Origin: Cupriavidus basilensis OR16
Lineage (GTDB): Bacteria > Pseudomonadota > Gammaproteobacteria > Burkholderiales > Burkholderiaceae
Length of the DNA stretch: 64,000 nucleotides
Direction: 5' to 3'
Assembly: GCF_000243095.1 (NCBI RefSeq)
Contig: NZ_AHJE01000094.1
Location: 1-64,000, forward strand
Positions 37,277-45,480 of this stretch are shown piece by piece. The position numbers and the translations under genes are program-made. The notes under the pieces are model-generated. The model worked only from the letters and a program-made list of their open reading frames with translations. It was not told where the DNA came from and did not search any database. Position 1 is the stretch's first letter. Each line of letters opens with the position of its first letter.

Positions 37277-38629
37277 TCAGGGTCGTTTCTGGAAACGGGC
37301 GTAGAAGAAGCCATCGTGATCGGTGGGCAGGCCTTCCTGGCTGCCATCACCGCCACCGGCCAACTGATCCTTGCTACCCGGCAGCATCTGGCCGGGCGCT
37401 TGCAATCGTATCGCATCTGGTAGCTGTGCACCAAACCAGCGCGCCTGCTCTTCGTTCTCCGTTGGGAAAATAGAACAGGTGACATAGACCAGGATGCCGC
37501 CCGGCTTGAGCAGGTTCCAGAGCTGCGACACGATGCGCCGCTGCTCGGTGACCAGCCGGGGAATATCCACCTCGCGGCGCAGCCAGCGGATGTCCGGGTG
37601 GCGGCGCACGATGCCCGAGGCGGAGCACGGCACGTCGGCCAGGATGCGGTCGTACTGGCGGTTGTCCCACCAGTCCTGCGGGCGGCTGGCGTCGCCCACC
37701 ACCACGGTGGCTTGCTGGCCCAGCCGAGCCAGGTTCTCGTCAATGCGCGTGGCGCGCTGCGCATCGCTCTCCAGCGCGGTGACTTCCACCTTGGCCAGCT
37801 CCAGGATATGGCCGGTCTTGCCGCCGGGCGCGGCGCACGCATCGAGCACGCGCTGGCCGTCGGCCAGGTCCAGCAGCGGCGCTGCCATCTGTGCGCCCGC
37901 GTCCTGCACCGAGACATCGCCCTCGGCAAACCCGGGGATCTGCGATACGGGAAACGCGCGCACCAGCCGCACGGCCTGCGGGCCGATGGCCACGCCCGCC
38001 ATGCCGGCGTTGAGCACGCGCTTGAGGTAGTCAGGCACCGAGACCCGCGCGGTATTGACGCGCAGGGTCATGGGCGGGCGCACATTGGCGCTCTCGGCCA
38101 GCGCGGTCCACTGGTCCGGGTACGCCTTGCGCAGCGCGTCCAGCCACCAGGCGGGCAGGTTCCAGCGCGCTTCGTCGTCCTGGCGCACCTCGGCCAGCAA
38201 CGCCTCGCGTTCACGCAGGAAACGGCGCAGCACGGCATTCACCAACCCGCGCGCATGCGCGGTCTTGGGCTCGGAGGCCGCGGCGCTGACGGCCTGGTCG
38301 ACCACGGTGAACTCGGTATAGCCGCCCTCGCCCTGCTCGTCCTCGACCAGCAGCGCCAGGGCCACGGCCAGCAGCGAATCCACCAGTGCGCCGGGCGGCC
38401 TGGTTACCAGCTTGGTGACCAGCGCGCGCGCCGTGCCGAACTGGCGCATGGTGCGGTAGGCCAGGTCCTGCAGGGCGCCACGCGTGGCGGCGTCGCGCAC
38501 GCGGTCCAGGCGGTACTGGGCGGCGGCGTTCTCGATGGCCAGCGGCAGCGCGCTGCCTTCGTTGACGCCGCGTACGGCAGCCGCGGCGGCGAGCATCTGG
38601 AAGGCGAGGGATTCGTGTTGCAGGCGCAT
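37277..38629 (-). CDS. rsmB: 16S rRNA (cytosine-967-C5)-methyltransferase
   Basis: A 450-residue RNA methyltransferase. An N-terminal NusB-like RNA-binding domain covers about residues 1-140. The SAM-binding core is at DACAAPGGKTGHILEL, and the two catalytic cysteines are in DVPCSASGIVRRHPD and YVTCSIFPTENEEQ. It makes m5C967 in 16S rRNA. The ATG at 38629 (MRLQHESLAF) is preferred over longer in-frame starts. It is followed by the DUF4390 gene on the same strand. Confidence 0.94.
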   Translation of the reverse strand: MRLQHESLAFQMLAAAAAVRGVNEGSALPLAIENAAAQYRLDRVRDAATRGALQDLAYRTMRQFGTARALVTKLVTRPPGALVDSLLAVALALLVEDEQGEGGYTEFTVVDQAVSAAASEPKTAHARGLVNAVLRRFLREREALLAEVRQDDEARWNLPAWWLDALRKAYPDQWTALAESANVRPPMTLRVNTARVSVPDYLKRVLNAGMAGVAIGPQAVRLVRAFPVSQIPGFAEGDVSVQDAGAQMAAPLLDLADGQRVLDACAAPGGKTGHILELAKVEVTALESDAQRATRIDENLARLGQQATVVVGDASRPQDWWDNRQYDRILADVPCSASGIVRRHPDIRWLRREVDIPRLVTEQRRIVSQLWNLLKPGGILVYVTCSIFPTENEEQARWFGAQLPDAIRLQAPGQMLPGSKDQLAGGGDGSQEGLPTDHDGFFYARFQKRP

Positions 38630-38827
38630 GACAGTGGGGCAGTGAGACGGTAAGACGGGGTGGCAGGGGGCAAGCCGCAAGCGGCGAGGACTGGCGGCGA
38701 GGCCGGGCGAGGCCAAAAAACACTGCCCGCCGCTTCCGGGGAAGCACGGCGGGCAGTTTACCCTGTATGCGCCAGGGGCCGGCGTTTTTGCGCCAGGCTG
38801 GCGCGCCAGGGGGCTAGCGCGGCACGC

Positions 38828-39650
38828 TTAGACCGGGTAGACGCCGGTCTGGGCCATCTGCATCAGCCGCGCCACCCGTTCCTCGGTGGCCGGGTGGGTC
38901 GAGAACAGGTTGGCGATGCCGCTGCCCGACAGCGGGTTCATGATCATCATCTGCGCCGTGGCCGGGTGCTGCTCCGCGGTCGGGAACGGAATCCCCTGCG
39001 CATAGCGGTGGATCTTGTCGAGCGCCATCGCCAGTGCCTGCGGGTCGCCGCTGATGGTCGCGCCGCCGCGGTCCGCCTCGAACTCGCGGGCACGGGAGAT
39101 CGCCATCTGGATCAGCGAGGCCGCCAGCGGGGCGAGGATCGCCACCGCAATGCTGGCAATGGGGTTGGAGCGGTTGCCGTTAGCGTCGCGCCCACCGAAG
39201 AACATGGCGAAGTTGGCCAGTGCGGCGATGGCGCCGGCCATGGTCGCGGCAATGGTCGAGATCAGGATGTCGCGGTGCTGCACGTGGGCCAGCTCATGCG
39301 CCATCACGCCGCGCAGCTCGCGCTCCGACAGCACCCGCAGGATGCCGGTGGTGGCCGCAACCGCGGCATGCTCCGGATCGCGGCCGGTGGCGAAGGCATT
39401 AGGCGCGTCCTCGTTGATCAGGTACACGCGCGGCATCGGCAGCTGGGCGCGCTGCGCCAGCTCTTGCACCATGCCGTAGAACTGCGGGGCCGTGCTCGCA
39501 TCGACTTCCTGCGCGTTGTACATGCGCAGGACCATCTTGTCCGAGAACCAGTAAGAGAAGAAGTTCATGCCCAGCGCCCATGCCGCCGATGACGATGAAC
39601 AGCGCCGTGATGGCGGCCATCAGCATGAAGGTCTTGACCCAGTTGAACAT
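38828..39650 (-). pseudogene. htpX: Membrane metalloprotease HtpX, broken by a small deletion
   Basis: The N-terminus [20 protein letters not shown] reads from 39650. The rest reads in another frame from about 39568 ([20 protein letters not shown] to the end), with the zinc-protease motif [13 protein letters not shown]. The second membrane helix (normally about 14 residues between IGGM and LGMNFF) is missing. Adding 38 nt would restore the frame and give 286 residues, the usual HtpX length. HtpX degrades damaged inner-membrane proteins. The gap may be a sequence or assembly fault, since the rest is well preserved. Confidence 0.88.
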
Positions 39651-39833
39651 TGTCGTGATCTCCGAAGAAACATCCTCGCGCACACCGGGTGGCCGGACTG
39701 GCCGTGCCGCGGGACGCGTGTCGCGGTGATGTTTAGATAGTACCGCGGGCCGGAAATTCAACCGTGGACTGCCTAAAAAAAGAGCAGAAGGCGCCGGCGG
39801 CCGTTCGTCGCCCCGGGGGCCCGGCAAGCGTGC

Positions 39834-40475
39834 CTAGCGCTGGGCGAAGGCCAGGCGCGCGCCCAGCCCGATGAATGCCATGCCTACAATGCGATCCAGC
39901 CAGCACTTCAGGCGCGGCGCTTCGCTGGCGCGGCGGGTCAGGGTACCCGCCATCCATGCCACCAGGCTGTTCCACAGCGTCGACATCGCCACCATGATGC
40001 CGCCCAGGGCCAGAAACGCCAGGGCCTGGTGCTCAGCGTGGCGATCGACGAACTGCGGGAAGAAGGGGATGAAGAACAGGATCACCTTGGGATTCAGCAC
40101 ATTGGTGAGAAAGCCCTGCATGAACAAAGCGCGCAGGCCGCGCGCGCCCGGCTGCGCGGCGCTCGCCGCGGCTGCGCCGGAGGGCGCGGACCGCTGCCAG
40201 ATCAGGCGCAGCCCGAGCCACACCAGATAGGCCGCGCCGGCAAACTTGATGAGGGTGAAGGCGGTGGCCGAGGCCGCCAGCAAGGCGGTCAGGCCGAAGG
40301 CGATGGCCAGCGAGTGCACGCAGCAGCCGGCGCTGACACCGAGCGCCGAGACCACGCCCGCCGCCCTGCCCTGCGCCACGCTGCGCCCGACGATATAGGC
40401 GGTATCCGGGCCAGGCGTCACATTGAGCAGGAATACCGCGCCGACGAACAGCGGAAGGTCAGTGATGCCGAGCAT
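39834..40475 (-). CDS. LysE family amino-acid exporter
   Basis: A 213-residue inner-membrane protein with about six hydrophobic segments. The family signature NVTPGPDTAYIVGRSVAQGR appears near the N-terminus, and GFLTNVLNPKVILFFIPFFP in the middle. It belongs to the RhtB/LysE exporters of amino acids or homoserine lactones. The ATG at 40475 is used. It is transcribed between fmt and htpX on the same strand without close coupling. Confidence 0.9.
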   Translation of the reverse strand: MLGITDLPLFVGAVFLLNVTPGPDTAYIVGRSVAQGRAAGVVSALGVSAGCCVHSLAIAFGLTALLAASATAFTLIKFAGAAYLVWLGLRLIWQRSAPSGAAAASAAQPGARGLRALFMQGFLTNVLNPKVILFFIPFFPQFVDRHAEHQALAFLALGGIMVAMSTLWNSLVAWMAGTLTRRASEAPRLKCWLDRIVGMAFIGLGARLAFAQR

Positions 40476-40555
40476 GGTTGGCCGCCGGTGAAGGGTGGGA
40501 CGCAGGGCGCATGCGGCCAGCCAGCCACAGTGGCTTGGCTGCAAGCGCAGGGCAA

Positions 40556-41569
40556 TTATGCCGCGCCTTCAGGCACGGCGCAGAGGGTGCCCGCCGGCAG
40601 CGGCATGCTTTGCAGGAACAGCTGTGCCGGCACCGGGCGGCCGCCCGGCTTCTGCAGCTCGGTCACGCGCAGTGCGCCCTCGCCGCAGGCAATCACGACG
40701 CCATCGGCATCCGCCGCGAGCACGGTGCCCGGCACCTGCGGCTGGCCGCCGGCGGCCGTCAGCGGCTGGGCCTGCCAGCACTTGATGACGGTCTGGCCGA
40801 CCTGCACGGTGGCGCCGGGGAACGGGTTGAAGGCGCGTACCTGGGCGCCCAGCACCGTAGCTGGGCGGTGCAGGTCCAGCGGCGCTTCTTCCTTGGCGAT
40901 CTTCTCGGCGTAGGTCACGCCCTCGGCAGGCTGCGGCGTGGCGGCGAGCGGTTGGCCAGCGGCAAGGCGGCGCAGCGCGTCCACCACCATGCGCCCGCCC
41001 AGCGCGGCCAGCGTGTCGTGCAGGGTGCCGGTAGTGTCGTCGGGGCCGATCGGCACCGTTTCGCCCTGGATCATCGCGCCGGTATCCAGCCCTTCGTCCA
41101 TCTGCATCAGCGTGATGCCGGTTTGCGCGTCGCCGGCCTCGATGGCACGGTGAATGGGCGCGGCGCCCCGCCAGCGCGGCAGCAGCGAGGCATGGATGTT
41201 CAGGCAGCCGTAGCGCGGCAACGCCAGCACCTCGGCCGGCAGGATCAGGCCGTAGGCGGCCACCACCATGACGTCCGGGGCGATTTGCGCCAGCGCGTCC
41301 ACGGCAGCGCCGGCCTCTTCGGGATACTTGCCGTTGCGGCGCAGCGAGCGCGGCTGCAGCACCGGGCCCAGGCCCTGCTCGAGCGCGTATTGCTTGACCG
41401 GGCTCGCTTGCAGTTGCAGGCCGCGGCCGGCTGGCCGGTCGGGCTGGCTGAACACCGCCACCACGGGGAAACCGGCGGCGTGGATGGCTTCGAGCGCCAC
41501 GCGGGCGAATTCGGGCGTGCCGGCAAAGGCGACGCGCAGCGCTTGGGATGGGCTTGCGGCTTGGGACAT
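40556..41569 (-). CDS. fmt: Methionyl-tRNA formyltransferase
   Basis: A 337-residue enzyme that formylates initiator Met-tRNA using 10-formyl-THF. Visible features are [18 protein letters not shown] at the start, the folate-site motif [20 protein letters not shown], and the C-terminal tRNA-binding domain ([11 protein letters not shown] onward). It is encoded just downstream of def, the common fmt-def pair for N-terminal formyl cycling. The ATG at 41569 is preferred; an ATG at 41584 would add five residues. Confidence 0.96.
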   Translation of the reverse strand: MSQAASPSQALRVAFAGTPEFARVALEAIHAAGFPVVAVFSQPDRPAGRGLQLQASPVKQYALEQGLGPVLQPRSLRRNGKYPEEAGAAVDALAQIAPDVMVVAAYGLILPAEVLALPRYGCLNIHASLLPRWRGAAPIHRAIEAGDAQTGITLMQMDEGLDTGAMIQGETVPIGPDDTTGTLHDTLAALGGRMVVDALRRLAAGQPLAATPQPAEGVTYAEKIAKEEAPLDLHRPATVLGAQVRAFNPFPGATVQVGQTVIKCWQAQPLTAAGGQPQVPGTVLAADADGVVIACGEGALRVTELQKPGGRPVPAQLFLQSMPLPAGTLCAVPEGAA

Positions 41570-41679
41570 GGCGCGCTCCGGCATAAAGCGGCACCGGCCG
41601 CATCAGCGGCCGGTAACTTGATTCATCGGGAAGGCAATACGATAGCAGACCGGTGCTGGCGCGGCCGGCCGCGGCTGCC

Positions 41680-42195
41680 TTACATGCGGGTGCGTTCGCG
41701 CTTGTGCAGCTTGGTCAGCTTGGACTTGATGCGCTGGAGCTTGAGCGGCGACAGGTACTCGACGAAGACCTTGCCCTTGAGGTGGTCTATCTCGTGCTGG
41801 ATGCACACGGCCAGCAGTTCGTCGGCCTCGATCTCGAAGGGTTCGCCCTTCTCGTTCAGGGCGCGCACGCGCACATGGTCCGGGCGCTCGACGCGGTCGT
41901 AGACCTCGGGCACCGACAGGCAGCCCTCTTCCGCCACCTTGCGGGTGTCGCTGGACCAGAGGATCTCCGGGTTGATGAAGACCTGCAGCGCGTCGCGGGT
42001 CTCGGAGATGTCGATCACCACCACCTGCTCGTGCACGTCCACCTGGGTCGCGGCCAGGCCGATGCCGGGCGCGTCGTACATGGTCTCGGCCATGTCCTCC
42101 ACCAGGCGGCGGATGCGGTCATCCACCACGGCAACCGGTTTAGCCACGGTATGCAGGCGGGGATCGGGGTAGGTCAGGATATCGAGTTTAGCCAT
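41680..42195 (-). CDS. def: Peptide deformylase
   Basis: A 171-residue iron/zinc enzyme that removes the formyl group from new proteins. All three catalytic motifs are present: [20 protein letters not shown] (metal Cys) and QHEIDHLKG (metal His pair and catalytic Glu). Length is standard. It shares a unit with fmt and diverges from the LysM protein gene at 42358. Confidence 0.97.
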   Translation of the reverse strand: MAKLDILTYPDPRLHTVAKPVAVVDDRIRRLVEDMAETMYDAPGIGLAATQVDVHEQVVVIDISETRDALQVFINPEILWSSDTRKVAEEGCLSVPEVYDRVERPDHVRVRALNEKGEPFEIEADELLAVCIQHEIDHLKGKVFVEYLSPLKLQRIKSKLTKLHKRERTRM

Positions 42196-42357
42196 GATGC
42201 TGGGGCGCAACGCCTGCCGCTCACACATGTGACCCGCGCGTTGCGGCTACGGGTGTTTACATGCAGAATCGGGGCGCAAGTACAAAAATTCAAGGCGCGC
42301 CGCAACAGGCACGCTCTCCAGGGTCAATCCGGCTGTTCTGCCAGCCGGTTCGAGAAA

Positions 42358-43530
42358 ATGCGCGATCTTACCAAAGAACACCACGCGGCGCCGGGCCGCA
42401 GGCCGTACGCGTTTGCCCGTTGGATGTTGTGTGCGGCTGGAATCACTGCCGTCACAGGGGCGCCAGTACATGCCACCGATCTTACCGTCACCCCGGCCCA
42501 GCGGGCCCAGGCCAGCGTCACCGCGCAACGCGGCATCGCGGCCGCCGACCTGGCTTCGGACGCGCCCCAGCAATATGTCGTGCGCGGGGGTGACACACTT
42601 TGGGGGATCTCCGGGCGCTTCCTGCGCCAGCCCTGGCGCTGGCCTGAGCTGTGGGGGATGAACCAGCAGCAGATCCGCAATCCGCACCTGATCTATCCCG
42701 GTCAGGTCCTGTACCTGATTCAGCGCGACGGCCGCGCCTGGCTTTCGACCAGCCCCGAGGCCGGCGGCACGGTACGGCTCACGCCGGCCATGCGCAGCGA
42801 AGGCGGCCCCGATGGCGCCATCGCCAGCATTTCCGCCAAGGACATCGAGCCCTTCCTGATCCGCCCGCTGGTGGTGGACCAGGGCACGCTGGAGACCTCG
42901 GCGCGCATCATGGCCCTGACCGAGTCGCGGGTCTACCTGGGCATCGGCGACACCGCTTACGCGCGCGGCATCTCCCCGCCCGAGGCGGTGGTCGGCAGCG
43001 ACTGGCAGGCCTTCAAGCCGGTCAAGCCCCTCAAGGACCCGGTCACCGGCCGGGTGCTGGGCTATGAAGCCGAGTACCAGGGCAATGTCCGCGTAACGCG
43101 TGCGCCAGAGGGCTTCGACGCGGTGACCACCATCAAGGTCACCCAGGCCCAGCAGGAAATGGGTTCCGGCACCTTGCTGATGCCCCAGCCGGCGCGCGAG
43201 CCGGTGCGCTATGTGCCCCGCGCGCCGGATGTCATGCTCGATGGCCGCATCGCGGCGGTCTACGGTGGCGTGCAGTTCGGCGGCGCCAAGCAGGTGGTGG
43301 TGCTCAATATCGGCACCGCCGCAGGCCTGGAGCCCGGCCACGTGCTCGCGCTGTCCCGCGCCGGCCAGGTGGTGCGCGATCGCACGGACGGCAATCGCGC
43401 CATCCAGCTGCCCGACGAGCGCTACGGCCTGGCCTTTGTGTTCCGGGTGTTCCCCGGCGTGGCCTACGCCCTGGTCACCGACGCCTCGAACGCGATCGAG
43501 GTGGGCGACCGCGTGACATCGCCGCGTTGA
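42358..43530 (+). CDS. LysM domain protein
   Basis: A 390-residue exported protein with a signal peptide (cleavage near APVHA) and one LysM peptidoglycan-binding domain at about residues 72-122 (YVVRGGDTLWGISGRFL, then NPHLIYPGQVLYLI). A long unnamed C-terminal region follows. It diverges from def and is coupled to dprA, whose TTG start overlaps its stop. This gene order is conserved in Burkholderiales. Its role is not established; binding to the cell wall is the safe inference. Confidence 0.88.
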   Translation: MRDLTKEHHAAPGRRPYAFARWMLCAAGITAVTGAPVHATDLTVTPAQRAQASVTAQRGIAAADLASDAPQQYVVRGGDTLWGISGRFLRQPWRWPELWGMNQQQIRNPHLIYPGQVLYLIQRDGRAWLSTSPEAGGTVRLTPAMRSEGGPDGAIASISAKDIEPFLIRPLVVDQGTLETSARIMALTESRVYLGIGDTAYARGISPPEAVVGSDWQAFKPVKPLKDPVTGRVLGYEAEYQGNVRVTRAPEGFDAVTTIKVTQAQQEMGSGTLLMPQPAREPVRYVPRAPDVMLDGRIAAVYGGVQFGGAKQVVVLNIGTAAGLEPGHVLALSRAGQVVRDRTDGNRAIQLPDERYGLAFVFRVFPGVAYALVTDASNAIEVGDRVTSPR

Positions 43531-44681
43531 CCGGGCTGGCAGCTACCGGCGCCAACCCGGTGCCGGTGCCCGCCACCACCCGCAGCGCCGCCGACATCGA
43601 GGCCTGGCTGCGGTTGACCGGTGCCCGCGGCCTGGGCACGGGCGCCTTGCGCCAGTTGCTGGCCACCTTCGGCCTGCCGCACCAACTGCTGGCGCAGACC
43701 GTCAGCGCGCTGGTGGCGGTCATTCCCGAAAAACATGCCCGGGCGCTGCTGGCCCCGCCCGATGCCGTCACCATGGCGCTGGTCGAGCGCACGGTGGCCT
43801 GGGCCGCCGTGCCTGGCAACCATGTGGTGACACTGGCCGATGCGGCCTATCCCCGCCCCTTGCTGGATCTGTCCGACCCGCCACTGGTGCTGTACGTCAA
43901 AGGCCGGCTGGAAGCGCTTGGCGGCCCGGCCATTGCCATGGTCGGCGCGCGCAGCGCCACCGTGCAGGGCGTGGAGGATGCGCGGCGCTTCGCCCGCGTG
44001 TTGTCCGGCGCCGGGCTGAGCGTGGTGTCGGGGCTCGCGCTGGGCATCGATGGCGCGGCCCACGAAGGTGCGCTGGAAGGTGCGCAGGAAGGCGCTGGCG
44101 GCACCGTGGCGGTGATCGGTACCGGTGCCGACCTGGTCTACCCCGCCCGCCATCGCGACCTGGCCCACCGCATCGCGGCCCATGGCGCCATCGTCAGCGA
44201 GTTCGCGCTCGGCATGCCAGGGCGCAGCCACCATTTCCCCCAACGCAACCGCATCATCGCGGCGCTCGCGCGCGGCGTGCTGGTGGTGGAGGCCGCAGCG
44301 CGCTCGGGGTCGCTGATCACGGCCCGGCTGGCGGCCGAGATGGGGCGCGAGGTCTACGCCATTCCGGGCTCCATCCATGCGCCGCTGTCCAAAGGTTGCC
44401 ACCTGCTGATCCGCCAGGGCGCCAAGCTGGTGGAAACCGCCCAGGACGTGCTCGAGGAACTCGGCATGGCGGGGCAAGCCGCCCGGCCGGTGGCGCCGGC
44501 ACCCATGCCCGGGCTGGATGATGTCCTCGGCCTCACGCTCACCCACGACCCCGTCACGCTGGACGCGCTATGCGCGCGTACCGCCCTGCCGCCCGAGCAA
44601 GTGGTGGCCAGCCTGCTGGAACTGGAGCTGGCGGGCGCGGTGGAGCGCCTGCCGGGCAATGTCTATCGCCGTGTAAGCTAG
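43527..44681 (+). CDS. dprA: DNA processing protein DprA (Smf)
   Basis: A 384-residue protein that loads RecA on incoming single-stranded DNA during transformation. The Rossmann-like core shows AMVGARSATVQGVEDARRF, SGLALGIDGAAHEGAL, GTGADLVYPARH, FPQRNRIIAAL and YAIPGSIHAPLSKG. The C-terminal winged helix (about residues 325-384) is present. The start is a TTG whose last two bases are part of the stop of the LysM gene, implying translational coupling. A longer insertion (LEGAQEGAGG) sits after the second motif. Confidence 0.93.
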   Translation: MTGLAATGANPVPVPATTRSAADIEAWLRLTGARGLGTGALRQLLATFGLPHQLLAQTVSALVAVIPEKHARALLAPPDAVTMALVERTVAWAAVPGNHVVTLADAAYPRPLLDLSDPPLVLYVKGRLEALGGPAIAMVGARSATVQGVEDARRFARVLSGAGLSVVSGLALGIDGAAHEGALEGAQEGAGGTVAVIGTGADLVYPARHRDLAHRIAAHGAIVSEFALGMPGRSHHFPQRNRIIAALARGVLVVEAAARSGSLITARLAAEMGREVYAIPGSIHAPLSKGCHLLIRQGAKLVETAQDVLEELGMAGQAARPVAPAPMPGLDDVLGLTLTHDPVTLDALCARTALPPEQVVASLLELELAGAVERLPGNVYRRVS

Positions 44682-44807
44682 CGAGCGACGCTGAGGGCCG
44701 GTGGCCGAAAAAAGGGGGCTGAAAAAGAGGGCCGAAAAACGGATTTCCTGGCGGCCGCTACAATCAAACGATTTCCCGTGCCTGAAAAGGCTCATGTTTC
44801 CGCCGTC

Positions 44808-45212
44808 ATGACCGTTTACTTTCCGGAGCAGGACCAGGGCGCGATCGCCCGGGCGCTGGCAGCACGTCCGCAAGGACGTCTGGTAGCCTGCCTGTGCGCA
44901 GCCTGGTGCGGCACCTGTGGGACCTATCAGGAGGCGTTCACGGCGCTTTCCGCCAGGTTTCCTGGTGATTGCTTTGTATGGATCGATATCGAAACCCATG
45001 CCGACCAGTTGGGCGATCTCGACATCGATAATTTTCCGACGCTGCTGGTGCAGCCGGCAGCAGGCGGCGCGCCGCAGTTCTACGGCACACTGCTGCCGCA
45101 CATCGAAGTGCTCGAGCGCATGCTGGCGCGCGGCGCGGCTATGGCAGCGACGGCCGGCATAGCGGTGCCGAACGTGCTGGAGTGGCTGGCGCCGGGCGCT
45201 AACGACGACTAA
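44808..45212 (+). CDS. Thioredoxin family protein
   Basis: A 134-residue thioredoxin-fold protein with the redox site CAAWCGTCGTY (CGTC rather than the canonical CGPC) and the cis-Pro loop NFPTLLV. There is no signal peptide, so it is cytoplasmic. A GTG at 44778 would add ten residues. It lies between dprA and topB. The CGTC site suggests a redox potential different from that of thioredoxin. The partner is unknown. Confidence 0.85.
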   Translation: MTVYFPEQDQGAIARALAARPQGRLVACLCAAWCGTCGTYQEAFTALSARFPGDCFVWIDIETHADQLGDLDIDNFPTLLVQPAAGGAPQFYGTLLPHIEVLERMLARGAAMAATAGIAVPNVLEWLAPGANDD

Positions 45213-45480
45213 CCCCGGTCATTCGCGCATGGCGCAGGCCAGGAGCGCCAGCGGAAAATGCAGTCAAAAAACGAAGCGGGCAGCGGCTGTACAGGGCCGG
45301 CCCACACGCCAGCAGCGCCCGTTTGACGGCGACGGCGGAGGCAGCTTGCTTGCACCGCCGTCGGAACCGCGCTTATTATTGGCGCCTCAAAGCCCCAAGC
45401 TCGCTGTTTACATATAGTGCAGAGCCCTTAGTGGCAATAATTCGCAGGTCGCCAGAGTGCGGCCAGCAAGGATCCGATCC

